Assembly (NCBI RefSeq): GCF_026191635.1
Contig: NZ_JAKRRW010000027.1
Coordinates: 1-64,000, forward strand
DNA length: 64,000 bases
Reading direction: 5' to 3'
From: Photobacterium obscurum
GTDB taxonomy: Bacteria; Pseudomonadota; Gammaproteobacteria; Enterobacterales; Vibrionaceae
The translations under genes were made by a program, and so were the position numbers. Positions 35,719 through 44,417 of this stretch are shown one piece after another. Under the pieces are notes generated by a model. It searched no databases and was not told the origin of the DNA. It saw only the letters and a list, made by a program, of their open reading frames with translations. Position 1 is the first letter of the stretch; each line of letters starts with the position of its first letter.

Positions 35719-36975
35719 ATGATTCGATTTATTCTATTACTACTCTCCTTTTCACCTGCATGTATAGCTGCTCCAACGAATCAACTGATCATTTTAACGA
35801 CCTTTACCGAGTCATCTATTACCCCGATCACAGATAAATTTCAGCAACATTATCCTGACACGTCGATAAAAGTGCTTCATCGACGAGAAGAGTCCGGCCT
35901 TCGTTTGCTGGAAAAAAATGATCATGACATCGATATCGTGGTTTCCTCTTCCCGCTCTTTGTTTTTGCCCCTCATTGAGCAAAATAGGCTATTGCCCCTC
36001 AATGACGTTAATCGTAAATCCGATGCCCAACAGCTCAATTTCCAGCAGGACTATCCTGACTATCTCGCCATTTTTGGATATTCAGGCTATGGCCTAATGT
36101 GGAATAAAGACTACCTGGCAAAGCAGCGGTTAGATATTCCGACGGCGTGGGAAAACTTGGCCCAGCCACAATATTATCGTCACCTTATTATGAGCAGCCC
36201 GGCCCGCTCGGGCACTACGCACCTGATGGTTGAAAACATCTTGCAACGCTATGGCTGGAATGAAGGCTGGAAGCTGTTGCTTCAGATTGGAGGAAACCTT
36301 TCATCGCTCTCGGCCCGTAGCTTTGGTGTCAGCGAGGCGGTATCCCGCGGGTTGGCTGGTATCGGCCCGGTCATCGACAGTTTTGCCTATGAAAGCCAGA
36401 AGCAATTCCCTTTTATCGGTTTTAATTACCAGATGCATAGCCCGCTGCTGCCAAGCTATATTGCCGCGGTTAAGAACATTAACCAGGCCAAGCATAGCCA
36501 ACAGTTTATCAAATACTTACTGTCAGAACATGTGCAGCAAACACTGTCGACCAGTTCACTAAACAAGTATGGCCTACACCAAAAAACACGGCAGCACTAT
36601 TCTGTGCTGCCTCTCGATCATAACCTGATGCAACACCGGGCAACCTTAATCAAGCAGCTTTTTGAGCAGAGTATTAACCATCAACTGATCCTGCTAAACC
36701 AGGCGTGGCAGCTCATCCATAGAATCGGCAAACTCAATCACCTAAGCGATGACCAACGCCGCCTCTATAACCAGGCGATCAAACTCGCGTCAACACCGCC
36801 AGTCACTAAAGAGCAAGCCGATAGCGATGCCTACCTTCAGGCTCTGACACGATCTCGCACCGATGTTGATACGGCAAAACGGCTAAACAACTGGCGCCAA
36901 ACCATGAGTACCCAGCTAGAAACATCAATAGCAATCTCCGAGCGCATTATTACCAGCGCCAAAGAGGCTGAATAA
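35719..36975 (+). CDS. pgtC: Periplasmic binding protein of a PgtC-like sensory system
   Basis: This 418-residue protein has a signal peptide (MIRFILLLLSFSPACIAAP) and a type-2 iron/anion-like periplasmic binding fold: ILTTFTESSITPITDKFQQ, DIVVSSSRSLFLPL, FGYSGYGLMWNKDYL and ARSGTTHLMVENILQRYGWNEGW. It resembles PgtC, the binding protein that signals external phosphoglycerates to PgtB in Salmonella. A C-terminal helical extension of about 100 residues follows the binding domain. It overlaps the kinase gene by one base (TAATG). No pgtP transporter gene is nearby, so the inducer may differ. Confidence 0.78.
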   Translation: MIRFILLLLSFSPACIAAPTNQLIILTTFTESSITPITDKFQQHYPDTSIKVLHRREESGLRLLEKNDHDIDIVVSSSRSLFLPLIEQNRLLPLNDVNRKSDAQQLNFQQDYPDYLAIFGYSGYGLMWNKDYLAKQRLDIPTAWENLAQPQYYRHLIMSSPARSGTTHLMVENILQRYGWNEGWKLLLQIGGNLSSLSARSFGVSEAVSRGLAGIGPVIDSFAYESQKQFPFIGFNYQMHSPLLPSYIAAVKNINQAKHSQQFIKYLLSEHVQQTLSTSSLNKYGLHQKTRQHYSVLPLDHNLMQHRATLIKQLFEQSINHQLILLNQAWQLIHRIGKLNHLSDDQRRLYNQAIKLASTPPVTKEQADSDAYLQALTRSRTDVDTAKRLNNWRQTMSTQLETSIAISERIITSAKEAE

Positions 36976-39335
36976 TGCTTGGCCGAAAAACGATTGGCAA
37001 CCGCCTGATCGCATCAATCGCCTTTATGGCCTTTCTCACCATTAGTGTGAGCATCATTACCGTCGTTAACTGGGAGTCACTTGATACCCAGATTAAAACG
37101 ATCGTTGAAAAAAATATGCCGACCCTACAGGCAAGCTACCAGCTGGAAAGAAATACTGCGGGGCTGCAGGCTGCGCTCAACGTGCTACGCAACAATACCG
37201 ATCCGGTTCTACATGCCGAGCTAAAACAAAATATCCGCCATAAACTGGACCAAATCACGGCAGCCATTACGGATACGGCCAGCTTAAGATTTCATCCGGC
37301 CATCAAAACCGCACATGAAACCTTGCAGACCGATATCTCCATCTATTCAGAACTGCTCTATCGGCGCAATACGCATTTGTATTCCTTGGCGCAAACAGAA
37401 AACACCATCAAATGGTTACACCAGGACCTGGTGGATGAGCTAACCCCATTGCGTCAGGAAGTCGAATGGCAGCTGACTCGAATGTTACCCAATGCCGTGA
37501 ACACCGAGGCTATTACGGATGTGATGACTGAGTTTTCCTTCATCCAGTCGATCACTATTAAAGAAAATGAACTGCATCAGCTGGTGCAGGAGATCATCCT
37601 GCAACGGCAAAACCGAGATCTCAGCAATGCTTTCTACTTCATCGGCTATAAAACAGAAGAAGTCAGCAAAATGAGTCAGAACTTAAACCACTACCCTTCC
37701 ACAATTTCGTACCGCCAGTTGCTACAAGAGCTAATCACTCTCGTTGAGCCTGAGGGTGTTCTGGAAGAGCAGTTGAGGCTTGATGTCGAGCTATATAATG
37801 CCATTAGCATGTATGAAAAGCAGATCCAGACTCGGCTGGCATATCAGGAAGAGTTAATCCAGACCATGGTTGAGCAGGAAAACGCTTCTCTGCAGCAACT
37901 GAACGAAAAAACTCGCAAGTCAATCACACTCAGCAACCTCATCCTGTTTGGTGTCATGGTCTTATCAGTATTCGTTTCTATCGTGCTGTCGATTTATCTT
38001 GTCGGGCGTGGCATCGTCAAGCGTCTTAACCTGCTATCACAAGATTTATATGCCGTGGCCAGCGGTAACCTGAATACCAAAATTCAAGTCACAGGCGATG
38101 ATGAAATCGGGATGCTGGGAGACAATTTGCGCCTCTTTTGCCAGCAGATGCAGGAAATGCAGCAGAGTAATGCACTCAACCTGATCAACAATACCCAGGC
38201 AAGTATTATCACCTGTAATTTGAAAGGCGTCGTGGAATCTGTCAATTCCAGTGCCCTCACCCTATTTCGTTATGATAGCTCGCCGGTGCAGCAGACGGTC
38301 TGGGCGCTATTTGATGACAGTATGCAGCAGCGCTTAAAGTCTTTATTTAGCAAAAATAGCCCGTTGCTAAACTACGGAGCATGCAATCTAACCCTCAAGC
38401 ATGTCCAGGCTGATGATCACAGCCTGTACCTGCGGCTCGACTTTCGTCGCTTTAAACAGGGTAATAATCATAAGGTGATTATTACGATGACGGATATTAC
38501 CGAGCAGGAAAATGCTGCTCGTTGGCTCGAGAATATGGTCAGGGAAAAAACCCAGTCCCTCACCAGCCGTAACCGCCAGTTGAATGCCGAAATCGAAGAC
38601 CGTAAACGCGTTGAGGCCGATTTACGTGCCACTCAGGATGAACTGATCCAAGCGGCAAAAATGGCCGTTGTTGGCCAGACCATGACCTCTTTGGCTCATG
38701 AGCTCAACCAGCCGCTATCTGCAATCTCTACCCATGTTTTTGCAACTCGAATGGCGACTGACAAAGGTAACTATACCCAGCTACCTGCCAGCTTGGAGAA
38801 AATAGACAACCTGACGGCTAGAATGGGGCGAATTATTACCAGCCTTCGCAGCTTTTCGAAGAAACAATCAGCTAACAGTCCTCTTGAATCAGTTGATATC
38901 CAGGCTTCGTTCCATCAAGCCATGTTAATTGTAGAAAGCCGGGCCAAAGTACAAAAAACAATCATTACCAGCCATATTGACAATCACCTTACCGCCCAAG
39001 CTGATCAAGTGCAGTTAGAGCAGGTACTGGTCAATCTCCTGGTCAATAGCTGTGATGCGGTTGCAAGAAGCGAACTGCGTGAAATTACCATTAGTGAGCT
39101 AGAAAGTGAGGGCAGCCGTGTACGTATCGCGGTCAGTGACAGCGGATGCGGATTTGCTGCCGATATTATCGAAAAACTATTTATTCCTTTTACAACAACA
39201 AAAGACGTAGGCCTTGGCCTTGGGCTAAGTATCTGCCGTTCAATAATGACCCGCTTTGATGGTGACATTTATCTCGCATCAAACCTTCAAGGTGGCGCGA
39301 TGGTAGTGTTGGAGCTAAACAATTATGATGAATAA
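36975..39335 (+). CDS. pgtB: PgtB-like sensor histidine kinase
   Basis: This 786-residue inner-membrane kinase is longer than Salmonella PgtB. Span 1 is at about 12-32, a helical periplasmic domain runs to about 315, and span 2 is at about 317-338. HAMP follows (about 340-390), then a PAS-like segment (about 400-510) and a coiled coil. The phosphoacceptor His is in MTSLAHELNQPLSAIS (DctB-type H box). The HATPase domain has VNLLVNSCDAVA, DSGCGF and GLGLGLSICRSI. The gene overlaps the binding-protein gene upstream and the regulator gene downstream (11 bp). It presumably reads the periplasmic protein's ligand state. Confidence 0.85.
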   Translation: MLGRKTIGNRLIASIAFMAFLTISVSIITVVNWESLDTQIKTIVEKNMPTLQASYQLERNTAGLQAALNVLRNNTDPVLHAELKQNIRHKLDQITAAITDTASLRFHPAIKTAHETLQTDISIYSELLYRRNTHLYSLAQTENTIKWLHQDLVDELTPLRQEVEWQLTRMLPNAVNTEAITDVMTEFSFIQSITIKENELHQLVQEIILQRQNRDLSNAFYFIGYKTEEVSKMSQNLNHYPSTISYRQLLQELITLVEPEGVLEEQLRLDVELYNAISMYEKQIQTRLAYQEELIQTMVEQENASLQQLNEKTRKSITLSNLILFGVMVLSVFVSIVLSIYLVGRGIVKRLNLLSQDLYAVASGNLNTKIQVTGDDEIGMLGDNLRLFCQQMQEMQQSNALNLINNTQASIITCNLKGVVESVNSSALTLFRYDSSPVQQTVWALFDDSMQQRLKSLFSKNSPLLNYGACNLTLKHVQADDHSLYLRLDFRRFKQGNNHKVIITMTDITEQENAARWLENMVREKTQSLTSRNRQLNAEIEDRKRVEADLRATQDELIQAAKMAVVGQTMTSLAHELNQPLSAISTHVFATRMATDKGNYTQLPASLEKIDNLTARMGRIITSLRSFSKKQSANSPLESVDIQASFHQAMLIVESRAKVQKTIITSHIDNHLTAQADQVQLEQVLVNLLVNSCDAVARSELREITISELESEGSRVRIAVSDSGCGFAADIIEKLFIPFTTTKDVGLGLGLSICRSIMTRFDGDIYLASNLQGGAMVVLELNNYDE

Positions 39336-40596
39336 CAATATTGAAGTACTGATCATCGATGATGATCAAGATGTTGTCGACGCATATCAACATCTGCTTG
39401 AAGTCTCCGGATACAAAGCATTCGCCTCGACAGATCCGACAGTGGCACTCTCGATGCTGGATAAAAACTGGCCTGGCGTTGTCGTGACAGACATGTATAT
39501 GCCGGGCCTCAGCGGCATGGAACTGCTAGAAAAAGTAAAAGCACTAGACCCCGATCTTCCCGTTATTATGATCACCGGCCACGGTGATATCCCGATGGCC
39601 GTGGATGCCGTGAAAAAAGGCGCGCTCGATTTCTTGCAAAAGCCGTTGCAGCCCAATGAGTTATTGGCTTTGCTGGAAAAACATCTGCCGGTCCGTAAGC
39701 AAAAAATTGAACAGCGCGCTAACCTGAGCCATTCGGCGGCCGAAGTCTTGCTGGGCGAAAGCCCGCTGATAGTCAAGATTCGCGAGCAAATTGCCCAGAT
39801 AGCCCTAACGACCAAGGACGTACTCATTGAAGGTGAAAGCGGCACCGGCCGCCACACCGTCGCCAAACAACTCCATCAAAGCAGTGATCTCAGCGCAGGT
39901 CCTTACGCCAGTGCATTGGGGCAGGACATCACCTGCACGGCGGATCTACAGCGCAGCATGATCTCCGCACGTAGCGGTAGTCTGTGCCTTATCAACCCCC
40001 AAGATATGCCGATGGAAGCTCAGCAATGGCTTTGTCGCTTCCTGCTAGAGCAAGAACGTCAGGGCAAGAAAGAAGTTCGTGTTCTGGCGGTAATCGAAGG
40101 CCCGGCAGAAGCCGAAGTTGAACAGGACAAACTGCTGCCGGAGCTATTTTACTTCCTCAGCCAGGTGCGCTTCAGCCTGCCGCCGTTGAGACAGCGTAAT
40201 TGCGATATTACCCCGCTGTTCCGCCACTTCTTAAAGCGCAGCTGCCAAAAGCTCAATAAGACAGTGCCGGCGGTAGACAAGGCCTATATCAATACACTCA
40301 ACCGCCACGAGTGGACAGGCAACGTCTTGGAGCTGAAGAATGTGGCAGAGCTATATGCTATCGGTATTGTTAAACTGACCGGTCAAGAGCGAACCAAGCC
40401 GTTAGATCAAATGAGCAGCCCACTGGATGATCTTGTCGACAGCTACGAAAAGCAGGTCATCGAAGACGCCCTATACCTGTTCGCCGGGCGGATCAATGAT
40501 GTCTCAAACTATCTGCAGATCCCACGCAAAAAGCTCTATCTGAGAATGAAAAAACACAGCCTTGATAAAGCCGAGTACAAGGTTCGCCCGAACTAA
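39325..40596 (+). CDS. pgtA: PgtA-like response regulator with degenerate AAA+ domain
   Basis: This 423-residue regulator has a receiver at about 6-120, with D13/D14-type acidic cluster (IIDDDQD), phosphoacceptor D56 (VVTDMYMPG), ITGHG and QKPLQP. The central NtrC-like domain is incomplete: Walker A is GESGTGRHTV with Arg for the usual Lys, and the sigma-54-contacting GAFTGA loop is absent. The R-finger region (LPPLRQRNCDITPLFRHF) and a C-terminal Fis-type helix-turn-helix (GRINDVSNYLQIPRKKLYLR) are present. It probably binds DNA but should not remodel sigma-54 polymerase. PgtA of Salmonella is similar in size. Confidence 0.82.
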   Translation: MMNNNIEVLIIDDDQDVVDAYQHLLEVSGYKAFASTDPTVALSMLDKNWPGVVVTDMYMPGLSGMELLEKVKALDPDLPVIMITGHGDIPMAVDAVKKGALDFLQKPLQPNELLALLEKHLPVRKQKIEQRANLSHSAAEVLLGESPLIVKIREQIAQIALTTKDVLIEGESGTGRHTVAKQLHQSSDLSAGPYASALGQDITCTADLQRSMISARSGSLCLINPQDMPMEAQQWLCRFLLEQERQGKKEVRVLAVIEGPAEAEVEQDKLLPELFYFLSQVRFSLPPLRQRNCDITPLFRHFLKRSCQKLNKTVPAVDKAYINTLNRHEWTGNVLELKNVAELYAIGIVKLTGQERTKPLDQMSSPLDDLVDSYEKQVIEDALYLFAGRINDVSNYLQIPRKKLYLRMKKHSLDKAEYKVRPN

Positions 40597-40776
40597 ACGG
40601 GTTATTACAGGCCGAAGCTCATGCAAGGTCTGGGGAGGGATTCGCCTCCCTTCATCACATAAGACTTACTCAGATAATCTCTCGCCAGCAAGCGGTACCC
40701 GCCTTCTTGCTGGCTTGCAGCCATATAGGGGGATGTTTACAATACCCGCTGTCTCTTACATCGTCCGGTTTACTCC

Positions 40777-41592
40777 ATGTCCTACCAATGTCCACTTTGT
40801 CATTCAGCGCTTAGCCTTCAGGCTAATACCTGGCGCTGTGAAAATAACCATCAGTTTGATCAGGCCAAAGAAGGTTACGTTAACCTGATGCCGGCTCACC
40901 ATAAAAGTTCGAAAAACCCGGGAGACAACAAAGAAATGATGCAGGCTCGCCGCCTGTTTCTTAATACGGAACATTACCAACCTTTGCGGGAGTTGGTGGT
41001 CAAACAGTTGAAGCAGCACCTGCCAGAAAACTCGCGGCACTTGCTGGATATTGGCTGTGGTGAGGGCTATTACACCTCCGAGTTTGTCAGCCTGAATAAA
41101 ACGCATTCAGATCTTTGCGTCCATGGATTAGATATCTCAAAAGTGGCTGTCCGCTATGCTGCAAAACGTTATCCGGACTGTCACTTCTGTGTTGCCTCCA
41201 GCCACCGACTACCTTTCCCAGACGGCCTGCTGGATGGCGTGGTTCGCATCTACGCGCCTTGCAAGGACGAAGAACTTTACCGTGCAATAAAGGCCGGGGG
41301 GCTGTTAGTCACAGTAACACCTGCAGCTCGCCACCTATACCAACTAAAAGAGCTGATTTACGACGGCGTACGCTTACATGATATGACAGCAGAAGCCATT
41401 GAGGGCTTTGAGTTAGTCGCGGATCGACAGCTACATTACGACATGCACCTGTCAGGCGAAGAAGCAACGGCATTGATGCAGATGACGCCTTTTGCCTGGA
41501 AAACTAGCGACGCAGTTTGGCAGCAGCTGGCCACAAGCGAAAACTTTAGCTGCGAAGCTGATTTTTCAGTGAGGGTTTACCGCAAATCATAG
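40777..41592 (+). CDS. rlmA: 23S rRNA (guanine-745-N1)-methyltransferase
   Basis: This 271-residue enzyme has an N-terminal zinc finger (C5, C8, C21, H25 in CPLCHS...CENNHQ), the RlmA signature FDQAKEGYVNLMPAHHK, and a Rossmann methyltransferase domain with LLDIGCGEGYYT as the SAM-binding loop. It methylates G745 in hairpin 35 of 23S rRNA. The start has no strong Shine-Dalgarno sequence, but fits the family. Confidence 0.95.
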   Translation: MSYQCPLCHSALSLQANTWRCENNHQFDQAKEGYVNLMPAHHKSSKNPGDNKEMMQARRLFLNTEHYQPLRELVVKQLKQHLPENSRHLLDIGCGEGYYTSEFVSLNKTHSDLCVHGLDISKVAVRYAAKRYPDCHFCVASSHRLPFPDGLLDGVVRIYAPCKDEELYRAIKAGGLLVTVTPAARHLYQLKELIYDGVRLHDMTAEAIEGFELVADRQLHYDMHLSGEEATALMQMTPFAWKTSDAVWQQLATSENFSCEADFSVRVYRKS

Positions 41593-41665
41593 CCTTCAGC
41601 TACCAATAGATCGGTCCCAGAATACGGCTGGGATCGATAAGTGGCACCTACCCTCGCTCAGAAAT

Positions 41666-41684
41666 GAAATTAATTATCATTTTC
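41666..41684 (+). promoter_or_regulatory. Fur box upstream of the ChaN lipoprotein gene
   Basis: GAAATTAATTATCATTTTC matches the 19-bp Fur consensus GATAATGATAATCATTATC in 14 positions. It is 134 bp upstream of the start codon, suggesting iron-repressed expression. Confidence 0.7.
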
Positions 41685-41817
41685 ATTGCCTACAATACGT
41701 ATCTCTCTTATCATGCTGCACCGTCTACAGTTATATCAAGCCACAGCACCAGCGATACCGTAGCATACGACATGGCTCTGAATGCTTGATATTTTTCAAA
41801 CCATAACGGTGATAATA

Positions 41818-42780
41818 ATGAAAAAATGGTTTTCCCTCGGATTGGTAAGTGTACTTATGGGATGTGCTAGCCAACCCGAATCAGCACGGCTTGATGGACA
41901 AGCGGAAGTACAGCCTAAGACGTTTTACGATTATTCAATCACCTCTCCGCAAGGTGACACCCTGAACCTAAGCGAACTGGCACAAGCATTAAAAGACGCC
42001 GATATCATTTTGGTCGGCGAGTGGCATGGCCACCCGGGTGCCCACCTGATGCAGGCACAGCTCTTTGCCCAGCTTTATAGCCAAAACACCAACATAGCCC
42101 TGTCGATGGAACACTTCACCCGAGAAAAACAGAGCATCGTCAACCAATATCTTACAGGGGAGATTGGTGAGAAAACACTGATCAAGGAGGGCAATGCCTG
42201 GCCCAATTACGGCAGCGACTATCGCCCGTTAGTTGAATTTGCCAAACAAAACCAGCTTGACGTTATTGCCGCCAATGCCCCGAAGCCGATTGTGCGCTGT
42301 ATTGGCCAAAATGGTGCCGACTATCTCGAGCGCCTACCTGCGGTTGAACGCAAATGGGTCGCCGAGTCGCTCACATTGAACAACGACGCCTACCAAGAGA
42401 AATTCACCGCCTCAATGCACCACGGCGACGAAGCCAAAACCCAGCGTCAATTTGCAGCCCAGACAGCCTGGGACGACACAATGGCCGAGAGCATGGTGGA
42501 TTATCTGGCACTACATCCCGACAAGCAGATCATTCATGTTGCTGGACGCTTTCATGTTGCAGAAGGCCTTGGAACCGCCGCGCGCATTACATCCCGGAAT
42601 CCAGCTTTAAAAGTGATGATGGTGACGCCGGTGACAGAAGAATCCAAATTATCGGAATCAGCACCCGACTACCGTATTGAAGTCATGCCACTACCGACCA
42701 GTTATGTCGATCAAAACAAGATGATGGCTGCAATGAAAAGCATCCATGGCCGCAACAAAGAATTGAAGTGTTATGAGTAA
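41818..42780 (+). CDS. chaN: ChaN-family haem-regulated lipoprotein
   Basis: This 320-residue lipoprotein has signal peptide MKKWFSLGLVSVLMGC with the lipidated Cys at 16 (lipobox VLMGC). It carries ChaN-family motifs: ILVGEWHGHPGAHLMQAQLF, ALSMEHFTREKQ, PNYGSDYRPLVEFA, AANAPKPIVRCIG and IHVAGRFHVAEGLGTAARI. Family members bind haem at the cell envelope and are linked to iron uptake. The frame opens at 41782; the ATG at 41818 gives the classical lipoprotein start and has GGTGA 7 bases ahead. It is downstream of a Fur box, without a haem receptor nearby. Confidence 0.9.
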   Translation: MKKWFSLGLVSVLMGCASQPESARLDGQAEVQPKTFYDYSITSPQGDTLNLSELAQALKDADIILVGEWHGHPGAHLMQAQLFAQLYSQNTNIALSMEHFTREKQSIVNQYLTGEIGEKTLIKEGNAWPNYGSDYRPLVEFAKQNQLDVIAANAPKPIVRCIGQNGADYLERLPAVERKWVAESLTLNNDAYQEKFTASMHHGDEAKTQRQFAAQTAWDDTMAESMVDYLALHPDKQIIHVAGRFHVAEGLGTAARITSRNPALKVMMVTPVTEESKLSESAPDYRIEVMPLPTSYVDQNKMMAAMKSIHGRNKELKCYE

Positions 42781-43233
42781 AACCTGATACCGCATAAAGC
42801 AGAACCCCACCGGCGACCAAGCATGTGGGGTTCTAGAAGTTGTCTCAGGGAGAGATACAGCTAATACCTCTTGAAACCCGTCGATTATCCTACCTAGAGC
42901 TGTTCCCTCGCTGAACAGAATGGCTAGGCGTTTCGCATAATAACAAGCACGCAAATGCCATAACCGACAAAATTCCAAATAAGAATATACGACCACTGTA
43001 AGCAATGATGCTCGAAATTCGACCTGGAACAGAGCTAATGAATAGACTCTTCCCCCAAAAACTTCCAGACATGCGAAATTAACCACCTTTTATATGTTTC
43101 ATAATTGTTAAAAATTAGATGTTCTTTCTTTCCTCATTGCGCTAAAACATTATTCCAGAGGGAAACCAGCCCACCCGACTCCCCCCTCTTTCGCAGAACA
43201 TCATAATTTCGACTAGGCAAGGAGCTTGCGATA
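42781..43233. other. 453-bp intergenic region with a terminator-like hairpin
   Basis: AGAACCCCAC (42801-42810) and GTGGGGTTCT (42825-42834) form a perfect stem that probably ends the chaN transcript, though no T run follows. A 60-codon leftward frame (43072-42890) has a hydrophobic stretch (FLFGILSVMAFACLLLCE) that could be a relic of a drug-efflux transporter; the evidence is too weak to call. AAGGAG at 43219-43224 is the ribosome-binding site of the next gene. Confidence 0.5.
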
Positions 43234-44217
43234 ATGGAATATAAAAAAATCAAAGGAAACAAACTGCTAACCGCGGCCTGCGTTGCTGCTTCTCTGGCGC
43301 TCAGTTCGACGTCTGTTTTTGCGGATGTTGCCAAAGTGGCAGTATCACAAATCGTTGAACACCCCGCACTGGATGCCGCCCGCGAAGGTCTGCTGGATGG
43401 CCTTAAACAGAAAGGTTATGTCGAAGGGAAAAACCTAGAGTTCAGCTACCAGACAGCCCAAGGTAACCCTGCTATTGCGGTACAAATTGCCAAGCAGTTT
43501 GTTGGCGAACAACCAGATGTACTGGTCGGCATCGCGACGCCGACGGCTCAAGCTCTGGCAGCCTCCACCCGTTCCATCCCTGTTGTTTTCACTGCCGTGA
43601 CTGATCCGCTCGGGGCCAAACTGGTGAAAAACATGGACAAGCCGTCACGTAATGTTACAGGTCTATCCGATCTATCTCCCGTTGCCCAGCATGTCGAGTT
43701 AATGCAGGAGCTGCTACCGAATATGAAAGCCATCGGTGTGGTATTCAACCCTGGAGAAGCCAACGCGGTAGCGCTGGTTGAACTACTTCGTGATGCCGCC
43801 AACGCCAAAGGCCTCAAAGTTGTCGAAGGTACCGCACTTAAAAGTGCCGACGTACAAGCCGCCGCCCAGATTGTGGCCTCTAAAGCTGACGTCATTTATG
43901 CCCCGACTGATAACACTGTTGCCAGCGCTATTGACGGTCTAGTCAATGCCGCAAACCAGGCAAACAAGCCAATTGTCGGCGCTTCAACCACCTACATCGA
44001 AAGTGGCGCTCTGGCTGCACTGGGTTTTGATTACTATCAGGTCGGTGTACAGACGGCCGATTATGTCGATGCCCTACTGAAAGGTAAAAAAATCTCGGAG
44101 CTTCCGGTAAAAGTTGCGAAAGGTTCCGATTTGGCACTCAACCAGAAAGCAGCGGACAAGCTAGGAATCACCTTCCCGGCCTCGGTACTGGAACGGGCAA
44201 CGTCGGTAGCTAAATAA
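43234..44217 (+). CDS. ABC transporter substrate-binding protein (COG2984, TrpX-like)
   Basis: This 327-residue periplasmic protein has a signal peptide ending at about residue 30 (LALSSTSVFA). The ABC_sub_bind family fold is clear: VAVSQIVEHPALDAAREGLLDGL, NPAIAVQIAKQF, ATPTAQALAASTR.IPVVFTAVTDPLGAKLV, VTGLSDLSPV and YAPTDNTVASAIDGLV. Streptococcal relatives (TrpX) bind tryptophan, but others bind different amino acids, so the ligand is open. It is the first gene of a three-gene importer operon; a palindromic repeat and a hairpin separate it from the permease gene. AAGGAG precedes the ATG. Confidence 0.88.
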   Translation: MEYKKIKGNKLLTAACVAASLALSSTSVFADVAKVAVSQIVEHPALDAAREGLLDGLKQKGYVEGKNLEFSYQTAQGNPAIAVQIAKQFVGEQPDVLVGIATPTAQALAASTRSIPVVFTAVTDPLGAKLVKNMDKPSRNVTGLSDLSPVAQHVELMQELLPNMKAIGVVFNPGEANAVALVELLRDAANAKGLKVVEGTALKSADVQAAAQIVASKADVIYAPTDNTVASAIDGLVNAANQANKPIVGASTTYIESGALAALGFDYYQVGVQTADYVDALLKGKKISELPVKVAKGSDLALNQKAADKLGITFPASVLERATSVAK

Positions 44218-44222
44218 GAAAT

Positions 44223-44325
44223 AGGGGTAAGAGCAGTCCTGGGACCTGGGAGCAGCTATAAAAAGTCTAGAGAAACATCAATCTCTTCCTAGGGCCTAGA
44301 AACCTCAGCTCTTATCCCTCGATAC
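44223..44325. repeat. Dispersed palindromic repeat, copy D, inside the COG2984 ABC operon
   Basis: The ends are complementary: GGGGTAAGAGC (44224-44234) and GCTCTTATCCC (44308-44318). Internal blocks GTCCTGGGACCTGGGAGCAG and CTCTTCCTAGGGCCTAG match copies E and A. It lies between the binding-protein and permease genes, just as copy B does in the his-type operon. Confidence 0.7.
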
Positions 44326-44339
44326 TTATCAAGGACTTA

Positions 44340-44382
44340 TACCAATCTTAATAAATATCTAATCTATTTATCCGGATTGGTA
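44340..44382. repeat. Two-tier palindromic hairpin before the permease gene
   Basis: Outer arms TACCAATC (44340-44347) and GATTGGTA (44375-44382), and inner arms ATAAATA (44351-44357) and TATTTAT (44365-44371). The two perfect arms, split by 3-base bulges on each side, make an 15-bp interrupted stem. It lies 36 bp before the permease start. Confidence 0.7.
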
Positions 44383-44417
44383 TTAATGGAATATTAAAAA
44401 GACAAGGAGTGTTGTTG

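Noticed and set aside
39325..40596. Sigma-54-dependent activator call for the PgtA-like protein
   Set aside because: The GAFTGA loop is absent and Walker A is altered, so only a receiver and DNA-binding role is claimed.
40634..40656. GGGAGG-N6-CCTCCC hairpin after the Pgt-like operon
   Set aside because: The stem is short and no T run follows; termination there is not supported.
42890..43072. 60-codon leftward frame with a hydrophobic stretch
   Set aside because: It could be a relic of an efflux transporter, but one hydrophobic segment is not enough evidence.
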